Shown: in pieces, positions 1 to 10,990 of the stretch | Numbering within the stretch: the first letter of the stretch is position 1 | Layout: the number at the start of each line of letters is the position of its first letter | Origin: Telopea speciosissima | Taxonomy: Eukaryota > Streptophyta > Magnoliopsida > Proteales > Proteaceae | Length of the DNA stretch: 64,000 bases | Reading direction: 5' to 3' | Assembly: GCF_018873765.1 (NCBI RefSeq) | Contig: NC_057924.1 | Location: forward strand, 1,364,001-1,428,000 | Notes under the pieces: generated by a model | Told to the model about the DNA's origin: nothing | The model's input: only the letters and a program-made list of their open reading frames with translations | Databases searched by the model: none | Translations under genes and position numbers: made by a program

Positions 1-800
1 AAAGAATCACTGAAAGGTTTTAGGTATCGGTGTCCCCATTATCACCTCTGATACCAATACAATACTTTTTTTTTGGGGGGAGTAAGATAGTAAGATACCA
101 ATACAATACCATTCAAGCTCTATTATTGGGCATAATTTCAAAATTGAATCATTTTTCCCCCCATTCACCCCATTTGTATCAGGATCAGGCTCAATCCATT
201 CCGTCCAATCCGATTATGAGAACCATGCTTCACCATGGTTTAAAGGAAAACCTATCTTTTTTAAAAGGAATATTGAATGACACCTCTATAGGTGTATTTA
301 GAATTTTATAATCTTCTTTTAATTGGCTAAGGTTATTTAAGTTAAGCGTATAAAAAGATTTTTAGAAATAATTTTAAAAGTGAAATATCATTATGTCATT
401 ATTTAAAGATGTCATTTTCATGCACATTTTTTTAATGTACATGTAAAATGACAATATTTATCTTCATTGGAAAAAAATAATATATTCTAAAAAAACAAAA
501 TATAAAGTTACAAATTATTTAACACTATAAGGGGTGTCAATAAGAAAACACCTCCTACAGCCTACTCCTTTGGTCGATTTTCCTCTGAGGATTGCTGATC
601 AGACCACTCCAACCATTTGGGTAGTGGAATTGGCAACGAGATCAACCTTATCCTTATTTACAAGCCTAGCCCTTTGATCGGAATCAACCTGAACCTTAGA
701 AACCGTTCTTGGATCGGCCAATTCAATTACAATTCCAATTCAGCCAAAATCAATCAGAATCAATCAGGAATCGATCAGAATCAACCTGAACCCTAGAAAC
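1..800. other. Intergenic, no gene recognised
   Basis: AT-rich DNA without a convincing coding exon. From about 640 it is built of short degenerate motifs such as gaatcaatcagaatcaa and aaccctagaaac that recur at 1060-1400, 1800-1990 and 17390-17850. This suggests an old dispersed repeat rather than a gene. The small reading frame at 30-311 has no protein-like features. Confidence 0.5.
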
Positions 801-1052
801 TAGGGATGTAATCGGATCGGATTTGGCTTGGATAGTGCTATATCCGCATCTGATTAGCTTTCGGACGGATTCTGATACTACTAAACGGATACGGATTAGA
901 TATTTTATTCGTTTACATGTAAATATAGCTTTTTGAATAGCTATAGCCTATCCATATCCGCATCCGTTTAGTTTTCGGACGGATTTGGATAGTACTAAAT
1001 GGATACGGACACGAATACAAAAACGAATTTCGACTATTCATTTACTCCCCTA
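801..1052. mobile_element. hAT-type MITE with perfect 8-bp target duplication
   Basis: The 252-bp element begins TAGGGATGTAAT and ends ATTTACTCCCCTA, so its termini are imperfect inverted repeats of the TAGGG type usual for plant hAT elements. The octamer ctagaaac lies immediately outside both ends (793-800 and 1053-1060), an exact 8-bp duplication as hAT transposases make. The interior is rich in ggatacgga-type motifs in both orientations. There is no coding capacity, so it is a non-autonomous MITE. Confidence 0.85.
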
Positions 1053-1060
1053 CTAGAAAC

Positions 1061-2010
1061 CCTTCTTGGCTCGGCCAGTTTGATTACACTTTGAATTCAG
1101 CCAAGTCAGTCAAAATCAGCTTGAACCCTAGAAATTCTTCTTGGATCAACCAATTCAGGCCAGCAGCAATCAGATTCAAATTGACAGATTTGACCGACAC
1201 AATTCTGATTTTTTAAACCCTAGTAGAAAGCAGGCTTTCAAAAATCGGGATCAGGTGATCCGGAAAGGCCAATTCAGATCAGAATCGGCCAAGACCAATC
1301 CCAATTTTAGCCATCCACTTCCAAAAACTAGGGTTATGGCATATTTGAACCGATTCCTCACCGATTTGGATCCCGATTCTGGGCTTTTAAAACCTGGTAG
1401 ACTGTGAGTGACCTTCTAGATTTGCCATGCGTCAAGTGTCACCGCGGAACCCGAACTGAATGGTAAGAGACCCAGCCATCTATTTGCAGATTCTATTTGG
1501 GCTAAAGCTTATCATACAGCAGAGTATGGTGTGAGTGCAAAGTAAATCGCCACACAATGTATCTAAAAAAGAGGAAGCTTAAACCTTCTTGCAGGTGGAG
1601 TAGTCCTACCCTACAAGATTTGGGTAGGAAGGAACCAATCAGTTTAGCTTAAGCAACAACCAGACCTAAACCATTGATCCAAAACTGAAAATCATCATTG
1701 CAAAACTACTCTTAATTTTTTCTTTAAAACACAGCAAAACATGTTGTCATCAGGAATTAGTCCTTCACCAAATGACAATAATTCACAAAACCTCATCCTT
1801 CCTTTTAAATTGTTGGATTGGACTGGATTAAAATTGGATTATTGAAATAGAGTCTGAACCAGAGTTTTAAAACAAGAAACCGAGATCTGAATGAGTCCCG
1901 CCAATTTTGAACTGATTTCGATTTGATCCGCCGGTATTGGTAAGAAATTGGCTGGAATAGGACAGATCCCACTTAAACCCTAGAAACCCAGATGGGATCC
2001 CTTCCTCCAG
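1061..2010. other. Repeat-derived intergenic DNA
   Basis: Degenerate copies of the aaccctagaaac / tcggccaattcag motifs continue to about 1400 and recur near 1850-1990. The reading frame at 1141-1407 consists of these motifs and is not a credible gene. Nothing else is recognised. Confidence 0.45.
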
Positions 2011-2011
2011 A

Positions 2012-2300
2012 ATGTCAGGAGTCAACTATTCACCTGATCAGATTCCAATTTCTAAATCCGTGGTTCAAACAGATGGTAGCTTCGATGAGGAATCAAAAGA
2101 AGCAGGGTGGTCTGCATTAATCTTCATGTCTGATCTCACATTTCGCAGCATTAACTGGGTTTGGACTAGCAGCATCAACAACACAAGCAGAGATAAAAGG
2201 AATCCTCCAAGGAATGAAACTAGCAAATCAGCTAATGCTACTTCAGATTTGGATTACGTCCAACTGCAAACCATTTGTAAAACCTGGCCATGAACTCTTT
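2012..2300 (+). pseudogene. RNase H-like (RVT_3) retroelement relic
   Basis: The frame opening at 2012 contains VVQTDGSFDEESKEAGWSAL, the TDGS..A-G start of the plant RNase H-like domain associated with LINEs. After about 2150 the similarity continues in another frame, with TTQAEIKGILQGMKLANQL followed by a segment ending NCKPFVK. A frameshift therefore splits the domain, which in working copies is a single strand-helix unit with acidic catalytic residues. No other retroelement domain lies beside it, so this is a decayed fragment. It could be an old host RNase H-like gene instead, but the absence of exons around it argues against that. Confidence 0.6.
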
Positions 2301-3466
2301 TTGTCTCTTTTGTTTGATATTGAACGCTTTGATGTGTGATATTATGTTGCAATTACATGTCTCCATAGCATCTAGGACTGCTCAATATGCCAGATTTGCC
2401 TAGTTTTCAGGTCCTGACACAGGACCCATGTTGAACTCTGTATGTACTTATTTTCTTTAATCTGTTATATCTCCTCCTTTTGTTTGTATATTTTTTGAGT
2501 TTTCCCTTCAAATTAAGTTCAACCATGCTGCTATATATGTAGCAACAGAGGAATTGGGTTGTGGCAACCGACAATTCAAGTATCAAGACTGGAACAGGCA
2601 TATTGGTCGAGTACTACAGTGAGTGTACACCATGGCCAAAAATGGAGTCTCAGCCAACTCTGGATTTTCTGCCTTGTGACAATGTTACTAGCACCCAAAC
2701 TTAACTCCTACACATGTCAGGATAAGCATCAGAATATGTTTTAAAAATCAGCTATGTTTGATTTGAAAGCATACCTGAAGAGATCCTATTCATTGAGTAA
2801 GGTTCAAATAGGCCACCAGATTTTACGTGGGAACTAAAAGAGGATTGGCCATCTATCCAACTGACAATCTGGGGACCATTCTGTGTATATTTCCAACAAA
2901 ACCAAGAGAATGAAGTTTCCATGATCTAAATCTGTGGACCATTCATGTATATTTCCAACACAACCAACGATAGTTGCATCGCTTCGATCAGGACATCATA
3001 ACACACTACTCGAAATGGAACCACCGGTGCTAGAATGTTTTAAGAGTATTTAATTAGGTTAAACAATACCTAACAATTAAGGGCTCGGATGAAAAAAGCA
3101 TGAATACTGTGGACCATCACACTTCAGAGAGCCCTTTTCTAATTTACAGCACCCAGATCTTCAATAGCCAAAACTAATTAGAATCCAAATGGGACAATAC
3201 CCCTACAAGTTCTTTATGCCAATTTATCCATATTTGTCTATTTGTTATGAAAACAGTATGAAACAAAAGGCTTAAACCAATCAATGGATCCAAGGCAGAT
3301 GCAAGTTGTATCTAAGAACACTACAACTCTCATAGACAGGTACCTATCTAAAGAACAAACATGCAATCCTTTGCTTATCCTTTTTCGTTTTGATTTTGCA
3401 TTCTTTTTTTTTGTGGTGGTGGTGGTGGGAGAGGGTCAGGAGGAGATTGTTCGAAAGACATCAACA
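2301..3466. other. Intergenic, downstream of the SFT2-like gene
   Basis: No conserved exon or known repeat is recognised. The last few hundred bases probably include the 3' untranslated region and polyadenylation region of the minus-strand SFT2-like gene ending at 3467, but no signal can be pinned down. A run of ggtggtggtggtggg lies inside the final exon complement region at about 3414-3430. Confidence 0.4.
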
Positions 3467-6400
3467 TCATCTGCCAAAACATTTCATTATTGAAGACATG
3501 AGAGACGACATAAGGAACTTCATTCCAGCAGATCCTCCAGGGAAGTAAGAAATAGCATAGTATATAAGTGCGAGTACCTAGTCAAATTTGACCAACCATC
3601 AGTTAAATTGGAATACAAGTTTCCTCTTATTATCCTTGAAAATGAGAAATATCCACAAATTTAGATAGAAGCACAATCAAATGGTATAAAGCCAGTGGAC
3701 AGAGTAACTATTAAACAGACTACCTCAGTGATTTTTTTTTAACAGGATTGTAATTTAATGGAATCAACTATATAAAAAGAAACAAGTGAATGGAACAATA
3801 CGCAAGGTGAAGGCGGGGTATTGTTGGAAGAAGAAATTAATGACACTCAAGAGGGACTAAAGGTTAAAGGTGGGGGCATAATAGGAATTAAAGGTTTAAA
3901 GAGGATAAATCGTGGGAAGGAGGCTATTGTCTTCAACCACTAAACTCAAACCAGAAGCGGAAATACCAGATGGGCTTTGAAGTTGGAATCCAATCAAATG
4001 GAGTTAGATGAACTCAAAATTCAAGAGATGTGTTGCTGGTTTATTCATCTATTAAATTCAGTATGCGATAGAAGAATTCAGCAACCTAAAAATCCTAGAA
4101 ATAGCCAGCAACAATTGTCTAATGCAAATACAAACCAGATCTGAAGTTTAGTTTGATTCTCTCGAGAAGAAAAGATTCTGCAAGTAATACTCCAAGGTTT
4201 GGGTCGCTCAGAAAAGGGTTTCTTCAACCCTAATCACAGGGAGAAAAGAGAGGAGAGAAGAGATAATGGAGGCCCAAAACAGGACCTGCTGTTACCGCCA
4301 GAAACAGAGGAGAAACCAGAAACGAAGAAGAGAAAATATAAAAAGAAGAAGAAGGGGGGGGGGGGGGGGGAGGAGAACGAAAGAGATGGTCACACAACCA
4401 TTGTTCATACCAATTTGGTAGCAAAACAACTCAAACATTCATTCATCAAATCTGCCTTTCGTTGCTTACAAGCTAATAATAATTTCCTAAAGCAAGTCTC
4501 ACTAATTAATCAATTAAATTTAAAATAGAAGATTACAAGATAAATCCCAATGAATAAAAACCCTAATAAATTAAATATCCTACTGACCCAATTGAACCCG
4601 GTTCACCTTGGTTTGGGTTGTCAAATGGGTTCGGACTGGCCCATGGAACAGCTCCTGCATCAGGGGGGGTAAAAACTATATTTCCCTTTTGCAAAAGTAG
4701 AACAGTTCATTGTTTAGTAGGTTATTTAGCAATAGCAAAAGAGCAACCCAGTGCACGAGGCTCCCACTACTGCAGGGTCTGGGAGGGGCAAATGTAAGCA
4801 ACCTTACCCCCTGCTTCGCAGGAGAGGGTGTTTCCAAGTTTGAACCTGCAACCAACAGGTTGCAATAGCACAACTTAACCGTTGCACCAAGGCTCGCCCA
4901 CTAGAGTAGGAAGGTCTATTTCCCTTTTTAGAAAATAGAACTGTTCATTGTTTAGCAGGTTATATAGCAAATATGAGAAAATGGGTTCAGCTTTACACAT
5001 TGGAGTAGGAAGGTGGATTTGGTTTATCTAATAGAATAGATGCAGTGATTCAAGATTGAATAAAATGGAAAAACTACTTAATAAAAGGAGAAAGTAAATA
5101 ATACAGAAATGCTTACTAAATATTATCAAAAAGAAAAGGCGAGCAAGAATCAGACAGAGTATATGGGATGAAGAGGAATTTCATACCTGTAATACAGAGA
5201 AAAGCACAGAAAGAACATAACTGTGAAGCACCATGGAAACGTAGATAGTACCCACCATGCAGCCAATGAATCCCAGCGTAAAAGGAAGTCTCTGGTAGAA
5301 AGAAGTGTCCAGCATGATGATCAAATTGATTCGATTGTTGCCTTCTCAGGAATAAGTGATAAATGTTAACCCGTAAATATTCAAAAAGTTAAAATACCTC
5401 TTTTGTTGACATGTGTGCAAGCTGAGTTTTTGGACCTTTAAGGGCGAAGAAAGATCCAATGATGAAAGCACATCCAAGGGTAAAGCAGATAGCAAATTTC
5501 TGAGGCATTAGCACCATTACTGGAAGGAACATGGTAAATGCAATGAAAATGAAGAACACTCCAGTCGCCAGGAATAAACCAAAGTACATGAGAGATTTTC
5601 CAGAAGGGACATAGGTGGTAGCAGACTGGAGGTTCCCTGGCAAATCCTTCACTCCTTTCGAAACCCTACAAAATCAAATTGGGGAAATTCAGCAGGTACT
5701 ACCAGAGAAAAAGAAATCAAAATATCAAATTTAGGTAGAAGATAAAGATACTCATGTATTCTTGCTACCAATTTTATTGAGTAAAGAATGCATGTCTAAT
5801 ATATCAATGCATTAGGAGTCAGCTACATAAATCCTATCATTATAAGTAGTTTAGCATTGGATAATGAATGGGAAACATAACATACAACCCACCTTCCTCC
5901 AGTCCTACACTCTCAAGCCCTAATCCAGAGAGTTCAAGCACCAACTTGCACAAACTATTCTGATATTCTCCATGCACATATAAATGGCTAATGAAATATA
6001 AACTTTTAAACAAAATTTTAAGAATGTAAAACCACTGCTTCACAGTCACAGTAACATATCCATCCTTAAAAGTCCACTATGAGGAATTATTTTGGTTAAG
6101 TCCTCTATTAATAATCTAAAATCTGCTATCTGGACCCTTTGGAACTTTCTATTTCACTGAAGACCAGGAAACACAAAGCTTGTTGTTCATGACACAACAG
6201 AGATGCAAGGTATGAGAGTTCGGAAAAAATCCCAAACTAGAGTAACCTCAAACTTTGTGTAGAAACCCCTGCATCACACAGTGTTCATGCTAATTTCTGC
6301 TAAATCAAGGAATGTAATTATGATGAAATCAGCTGAGAGTGGTAGGCATAACTATGACTAGGCAACCTGGGTAGAATTTCTATACTTATTTTTTCAATCA

Positions 6401-8183
6401 CAAGAATTGCTTCACTTTAGAGGACAAAATGCTAATACCTTCTTCCTGAAAAATACACGGTTCCAAGAGCAGCTTCATCGAGAGAAAGTTGGTCATGATA
6501 ATAATACTGGTTGAGAGACTAGCGGGGCAAAGAACTGGAAAGGGTCAGGATTGGGTCCAGGTTGGACAAGTACTGTGTATATATGACAAATTATTCCACC
6601 ATGTCCCTGTACCTGGATTTCTGGCAAGCAAAGGACGGGGTACAGCTGAATCATGGTCTCTATGAGTTGGAGATGGGATCTTATATTTTGCAACTGCAGT
6701 TCATTGCTGATTATTACTATGTGCTGATCTTCAGTAGGTTTATCAATCCAACTCTATGGATATAAATGACACGATGATAACCGTTGGGAAGCACTCAGAC
6801 AATGCCATTGCATCCCTAAAATCTAGAGGAATACTGGAACGTTTACATCGATAAGAGAAGAACGAATTATGTGTTGGCGGCCTAGGAATCCTTTGATATT
6901 GTAGCTCATGTTTTGCAGCATATACCTTTGTCGGTAGATAGATTGAGACAGAAATCCATATTCGCTTATGGAAGCAGCTGGTCAGAAGAAAGTCACAATA
7001 AGGAAAGAGGGTGACATGTAGAATAATATGGATGATGGATCAGTTCAGGAAGCCATCTAGCTGTCATATGTCAACTCAATGTATCAACAAGACTCCATAA
7101 CATGTTGGATCCACCAGCAAACCTGCACTCTGTTATGTCTCCATTTTATCTGAAGCTCCAGCAGAAACTAATTCCAAATCCAATGTTTCTGCACCTGCAC
7201 GGGGTGATCTATCATGGTGCCTTTTCTGAGCTCTAAATCAACCATTTAGTCAATTGCAATTGTTAAATAGTTGACATTCTTCTTGCAGTCTTTCTTTCTA
7301 TTTCAAATATATTTTCTTTTTTCTTTTTTCTAATTCCTTGAATATTCATTTTTCCTTATATTTCAAAAGGGATTTATATGTTCGACATTTGCAGAGGTCA
7401 ACATGCTGATCAGGATCAGCGTTTTTTCCTTCTTGAAGGCGCCTTTTGGCATTTTCAATTGCTCGGTCAATTTGGAGAGGAAGAAATGCAGGAACCTTGA
7501 AAACCAAGGCAACGAGGTTGGAGATAAAATGGGTGTCTTCGTAAAAGAAATTAAGCGAATGTACAACTCTGAGTCTCTGACAAAAAACAGTTCTAAGAAC
7601 AACTCGGCAACAAAGGAAAAAATGAAGAAATGCTCCCGGATCCAACTCGGAAAAAATTGAAAGAAAATCCTTCTCAATTCTGAAAAAAAAAAAAAAAGAG
7701 TAAGAAAATTAATCTAAAATCCAGCTCAACGAAAACATGAAAGCAACATTAGAATTCCAATTTGGCAACAGGGAAAAACCTTCTAACAGAGAAAACAATT
7801 CAATATGCAAGGAAAACAAATCCAGAATCTAGAGCAAAAGCAAGTAGAGACCAGCGGAATTCAAAAAGTCCCAAACAAGAAACTGAGACAGAGTCATAAG
7901 TGTAGAACCGACCATGAAAGAGAAGTAAAACTGAAAAAAATACTCAAAACCCAAAATTTCATTGGTGGTTTCAGATTTGCACTTACACATTAAAAGTTCC
8001 GGTGACCTTATCGTTGGCAGTTCTTACAGCGGCTTCGAGATCGAACCCTAAGCTGGAGGGTTCAGTCTCTTCAGAAGCTTTCGAGGCCGCGTAAGAGTTC
8101 CAATCGGCGAGCAGAGACGAGGATTCCTTCTGATCAGTATTACTCGGTCCCCCCATAAACCAAGCTTGTGCAGTATTCTGCAT
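3467..8183 (-). CDS. SFT2: SFT2-like vesicle transport protein, 4 exons
   Basis: Exons on the minus strand are 8183-7987, 5665-5398, 5291-5187 and 3577-3467. All junctions are GT-AG and the frame is continuous, giving 226 residues, the usual size of plant SFT2 proteins. The start MQNTAQAWFMGGPS, the middle GKSLMYFGLFLATGVFFIF and MPQKFAICFTLGCAFIIGSF, and the end YYAISYFPGG...KCFGR are characteristic of the Got1/Sft2 family. The N-terminal third is soluble; four hydrophobic segments follow, separated by short loops. SFT2/GOT1 proteins are tetraspanning Golgi/endosome membrane proteins acting in SNARE-dependent fusion of endosome-derived vesicles with the Golgi. The third intron carries a SINE; the first is 2.3 kb with nothing recognised. 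The first exon alone would not reveal the family; the second and fourth are diagnostic. No frame damage is seen. Confidence 0.93.
4354..4370. repeat. Poly-G tract in an intron
   Basis: An unbroken run of about 17 G lies after an A/G-rich stretch inside the third intron of the SFT2-like gene. Similar G runs occur near 16686-16698 and 21179-21192. Such tracts are unstable and prone to sequencing error, so exact length is uncertain. Confidence 0.7.
4678..4972. repeat. ~55-bp direct repeats flanking the SINE
   Basis: The left copy spans about 4678-4732 and the right copy about 4918-4972. Both share TTTCCCTTTT, then TAGAAC, then GTTCATTGTTTAG, then AGGTTAT, with roughly eight differences. The SINE lies between them, with about 14 extra bases on its 5' side. 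The layout is that of a target-site duplication but is several times longer than the 7-20 bp usual for SINEs. Confidence 0.75.
4733..4903 (-). mobile_element. tRNA-derived SINE (Au-like)
   Basis: Read on the minus strand, the element opens with GAGCCTTGGTGCAACGGTTA, containing a polymerase III box A. About 45 bases later comes GGTTCAAAC, a box B. The body (GTAAGGTTGCTTACATTTGC, CCCAGACCCTGCAGTAGTGG, GGAGCCTCGTGCAC) matches the arrangement of plant Au-type SINEs as I know them, ending in a short T-rich tail. It sits in the third intron of the SFT2-like gene in the same orientation as that gene. It has no coding capacity and depends on LINE proteins for movement. It is flanked by imperfect direct repeats of about 55 bp (listed separately), far longer than usual for a SINE. 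Confidence 0.85.
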
Positions 8184-9600
8184 AATTCGAAGTAAGAGAC
8201 GACGACGACGACGACGAAGAAGAAGAAGAAGAAGAAAGAGATCCTCAGCTTCGAATCGGAAAATTAAGAAGCTGACAGTGGAAAGCGTTCCAATTCGAGT
8301 GAGAGATCTGATCCTTTCGCACCGTCCAGTGTTATTACTGGCGTCTCTCTCGGTGAGAGCCTATCGGAGATGTTCGATTTTCCGAATCGGAAAAACTGCT
8401 GAAACCAAAAGGGGTGTGAGCCGTGTGGCACTGTGGCAGAGAGCACTTTTCTGTTCTTCTACTATTGCTGACTGTTGATCCAAAACGGACCCGGACAGTG
8501 GATCGGTCAGCCCCAATCGTAAACAGCCCAACCCGTCCATCCAACGGTCCGACACTCCGACCTTTTTTGGCCCTTTTCCCCTCTCGGCGTGGGTCAAACA
8601 ATCAAGCATAGTGTGTAGTAGGAGTAATACAGATCGGCCCTATTGGCTTGATTGGACCTTTTTGCCCCTCAAAATACTAATACTTTAATATTGGGTCGGC
8701 CATCTCTGTGGGAGAGTGTGACCCCAACACACCCATGGAGACCAATGAGAGCACACGTATTGATATCATGGAAATAGGATTTCCACCTTTGATGGGGGTG
8801 GGTCGATCATTTCATCCGCTTTTGTGTCCGAATGTGGGCAATGCACTCCCTCACTAGGAATTTTTCTCTTTCAATTTTTATCCACGTTACCCACCCTTGT
8901 ACGGATACCAACACTACAGTAAATATCAGTTCGATATTGGGTACTGACATTACCGATAACTTGAACCATGAATAGGGGTCTCCATCAATTGGTCTTCATC
9001 AGACCTAATTGGTCCCCACCCTCCCAATTAAAGATCTCACAACGTTATTGCACTATTTAGTCAATTAGGTCTCATAAGCTAAAGATGAACACGTTTCTTT
9101 TTTTTATCAATCATTACTTGTCCATAATCGGACTCGTGTTAATTGAACTACAAATAGATTGATCAATCTACAAATCGACTGACAAAGCTATAAACGATCG
9201 GCTTTCAACCGAATATTAAGCAGTCTAGGCCTGACATTGGCTTTATTGGCTTGCCTTGGGGAAGCCATCCGAAACTAAGTAGAAGTCTTGCAGAAGCTCC
9301 CGATATGAAACAATGGGGAGAGACCATGAGAGTAGTAATTAAGTGTCTTCACATGAAAATTTTGTAGTCACATGACTCCATCTGTTGAGCATGGTCTGAG
9401 GTATCGGTTCGAAATCAGCCGTATTAGGGAAATTTGGCACCATTGAGAATTTTTTCAAGAATTTGCTACTACTTCAGTGATTGAAGTGTCGGTCGGCATT
9501 GCCAATGTAACTTCTCCAAAAATCGTGAATTGTATCAATATCGACCAACACCAATACCTATCCGATGTGGATCACTAACGCGATTCAGACAGACGGTACA
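8184..9600. other. SFT2-like 5' region and intergenic DNA
   Basis: The first few hundred bases should hold the leader and promoter of the minus-strand SFT2-like gene. Apart from the CU-rich repeat, no TATA box or other element can be assigned with confidence. Overlapping short frames around 8264-8611 on both strands look random. The rest shows no gene. Confidence 0.45.
8198..8237. repeat. (GAC)n(GAA)n microsatellite in the 5' leader
   Basis: Six GAC units run into about eight GAA units, just upstream of the start codon of the minus-strand SFT2-like gene. On the transcript it would read as a CU-rich (TTC)n(GTC)n leader. Trinucleotide repeats of this kind are common in plant 5' untranslated regions. 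Confidence 0.8.
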
Positions 9601-9881
9601 AATTTAAAAAGTTATGGTATCCGCCAAGGGTGTTTGTTAGAGCAACTAAGGATGATGTCTTGATTGTTAAATCAATTTTGAATCTTTTTTCTGATTTATC
9701 AGGACAACAAATAAATTATGATAAATATGATTTTTTTTTTAATTTTTTTTATAGTAGAACTGTTTCTATTGAGGATAGAAATATGTTTTCAAATTTGCAA
9801 GAAATCCGTGAGATGTATAGGGAGTGTCTTTATAACTCGGTACTCAGTTATTTCACCCTTTATCCAAGAGGGTTGCTTTAA
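9585..9881 (+). pseudogene. LINE reverse-transcriptase relic
   Basis: The frame from 9630 reads FVRATKDDVLIVKSILNLF then LSGQQINYDK. This corresponds to the segment just after the catalytic FADD box in plant non-LTR reverse transcriptases, where (F)xRA...L..F...SGQ.(V/I)N..K is characteristic. The catalytic box itself is missing and the following residues are low-complexity Phe/Asn. Only about 90 codons survive, with no endonuclease or 3' tail nearby, so this is a fossil fragment. Confidence 0.65.
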
Positions 9882-10096
9882 ATAGTTTGGTAATGGAAGT
9901 CAAATCACCACGTCTATGATGCCCATATTATTTCGATTCAGTCAGTTTTATCAGCCACTCCTTCCTATTGGATGTCCTGTTTTCGATCTCCTTTGCATTA
10001 GTGTTCAATTAGTTCTAACAAGTATTTTCTAAGAAGGAATATTTTGGACCACTGTGAATGCAAACAAAAGATATTAGTGGACATGGAAAACTATAT

Positions 10097-10287
10097 AGGC
10101 TGCATTTGGTATGCATTCTTGGAATGCATTCTAGGTCGATTCCACGTTCTTGAATGATAAAAATAATTGTTTCTATCGTCTGAGAATACGAAATCAACCT
10201 AGCATGCATTCCAAACACAGCCTACAACTTCCGAAAATGCAAAATGGGCCTAAAATGCATTCCAAGAATGCATACCAAATGCTGCCT
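10097..10287. mobile_element. Hairpin MITE with ~39-bp inverted termini
   Basis: The left end AGGCTGCATTTGGTATGCAT continues through tcttggaatgcattctagg. The right end reads as its inverse complement with two differences (AGGCAGCATTTGGTATGCAT). The interior is short and non-coding. The AGGCTGCxTTTGGTA terminus is frequent among small plant hairpin transposons. No clean target duplication is seen at 10089-10096 versus 10288-10295, because the right flank runs straight into another related copy. Confidence 0.75.
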
Positions 10288-10560
10288 AAATGTACGTTTG
10301 GTATGCATTCTAAGTCCTAGCTCTGTAATGCACTATGACATGATAAAAACAATTATTTTAATAGTTTGTATCAAATCAGAATGCATTCCATACATAACCT
10401 TTGTGTTTGGTATAAATTCTTGAAATGCATTCTAGGTTGATTTCACATTCTCGAACGATAAAAACAACTATTTTTTATCATCTGAGAATGCAAAATTGAC
10501 TTGGAATGCATACCAAATGCAGCCTAAGGCTGCCTTCGGTAGTGCATTTTAGGTCGTTAG
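10288..10560. mobile_element. Cluster of related MITE copies
   Basis: Further copies of the same terminal motif occur in both orientations: acgtttggtatgcattc at about 10294, gtgtttggtataaattc at about 10402, gcataccaaatgcagcct at about 10509 and aggctgccttcggtagtgc at about 10527. They share the internal gataaaaacaa(c/t)tatttt segment. This looks like two or more partial elements landed side by side or nested in the 10097-10287 element. Confidence 0.6.
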
Positions 10561-10990
10561 CGCATTGCCTTGAGGCTGCATTTGAATTGCAAAACTAACC
10601 CCATCCATGATTCACACACTAATTGCCGCACTGCATTGATTATTAGAGCAAGGTGGATGGTGCATGGAATAAGATCGGTCTCCAACTCTCTATGTGTGTG
10701 ATGACGATTCAGTAGAACTATTTTTAGAAAATATTGTAGCATTCCAACATTTTTTGAGTTAGTGAGAAACTAAAGGTAATTGAGCATCTTCACCACAAAA
10801 AAAAAAAAAAGGTAATTGAGCATCCATGGATCACTTTTAAGTCTTGTGAATGAGTACAATACCACCAGAAAACCATGATAATTCAATCAGCTCTTCAGAC
10901 AAATTTCAATAGCCCAAGCAAGGAACCCCTCCAAGCTCTTTAAGTTGTGTTAGAAACAGCTTACCATGGATCTGTCTATGTCATCACGGA
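10561..10990. other. 3' flank of the NRPD4/NRPE4-like gene
   Basis: No exon is recognised. The stretch nearest 10991 should hold the 3' untranslated region of the minus-strand gene. It contains a 15-base poly-A tract (about 10797-10811) flanked by short direct repeats of ggtaattgagcatc. Confidence 0.4.

Noticed and set aside
4230..4424. Poly-Pro frame on the minus strand
   Set aside because: Produced by the poly-G/A-rich run within an SFT2 intron; no domain or conservation signal.
7346..7677. Overlapping frames on both strands in SFT2 intron 1
   Set aside because: Low-complexity Phe/Lys composition, no family resemblance, and the SFT2 exons splice cleanly around them.
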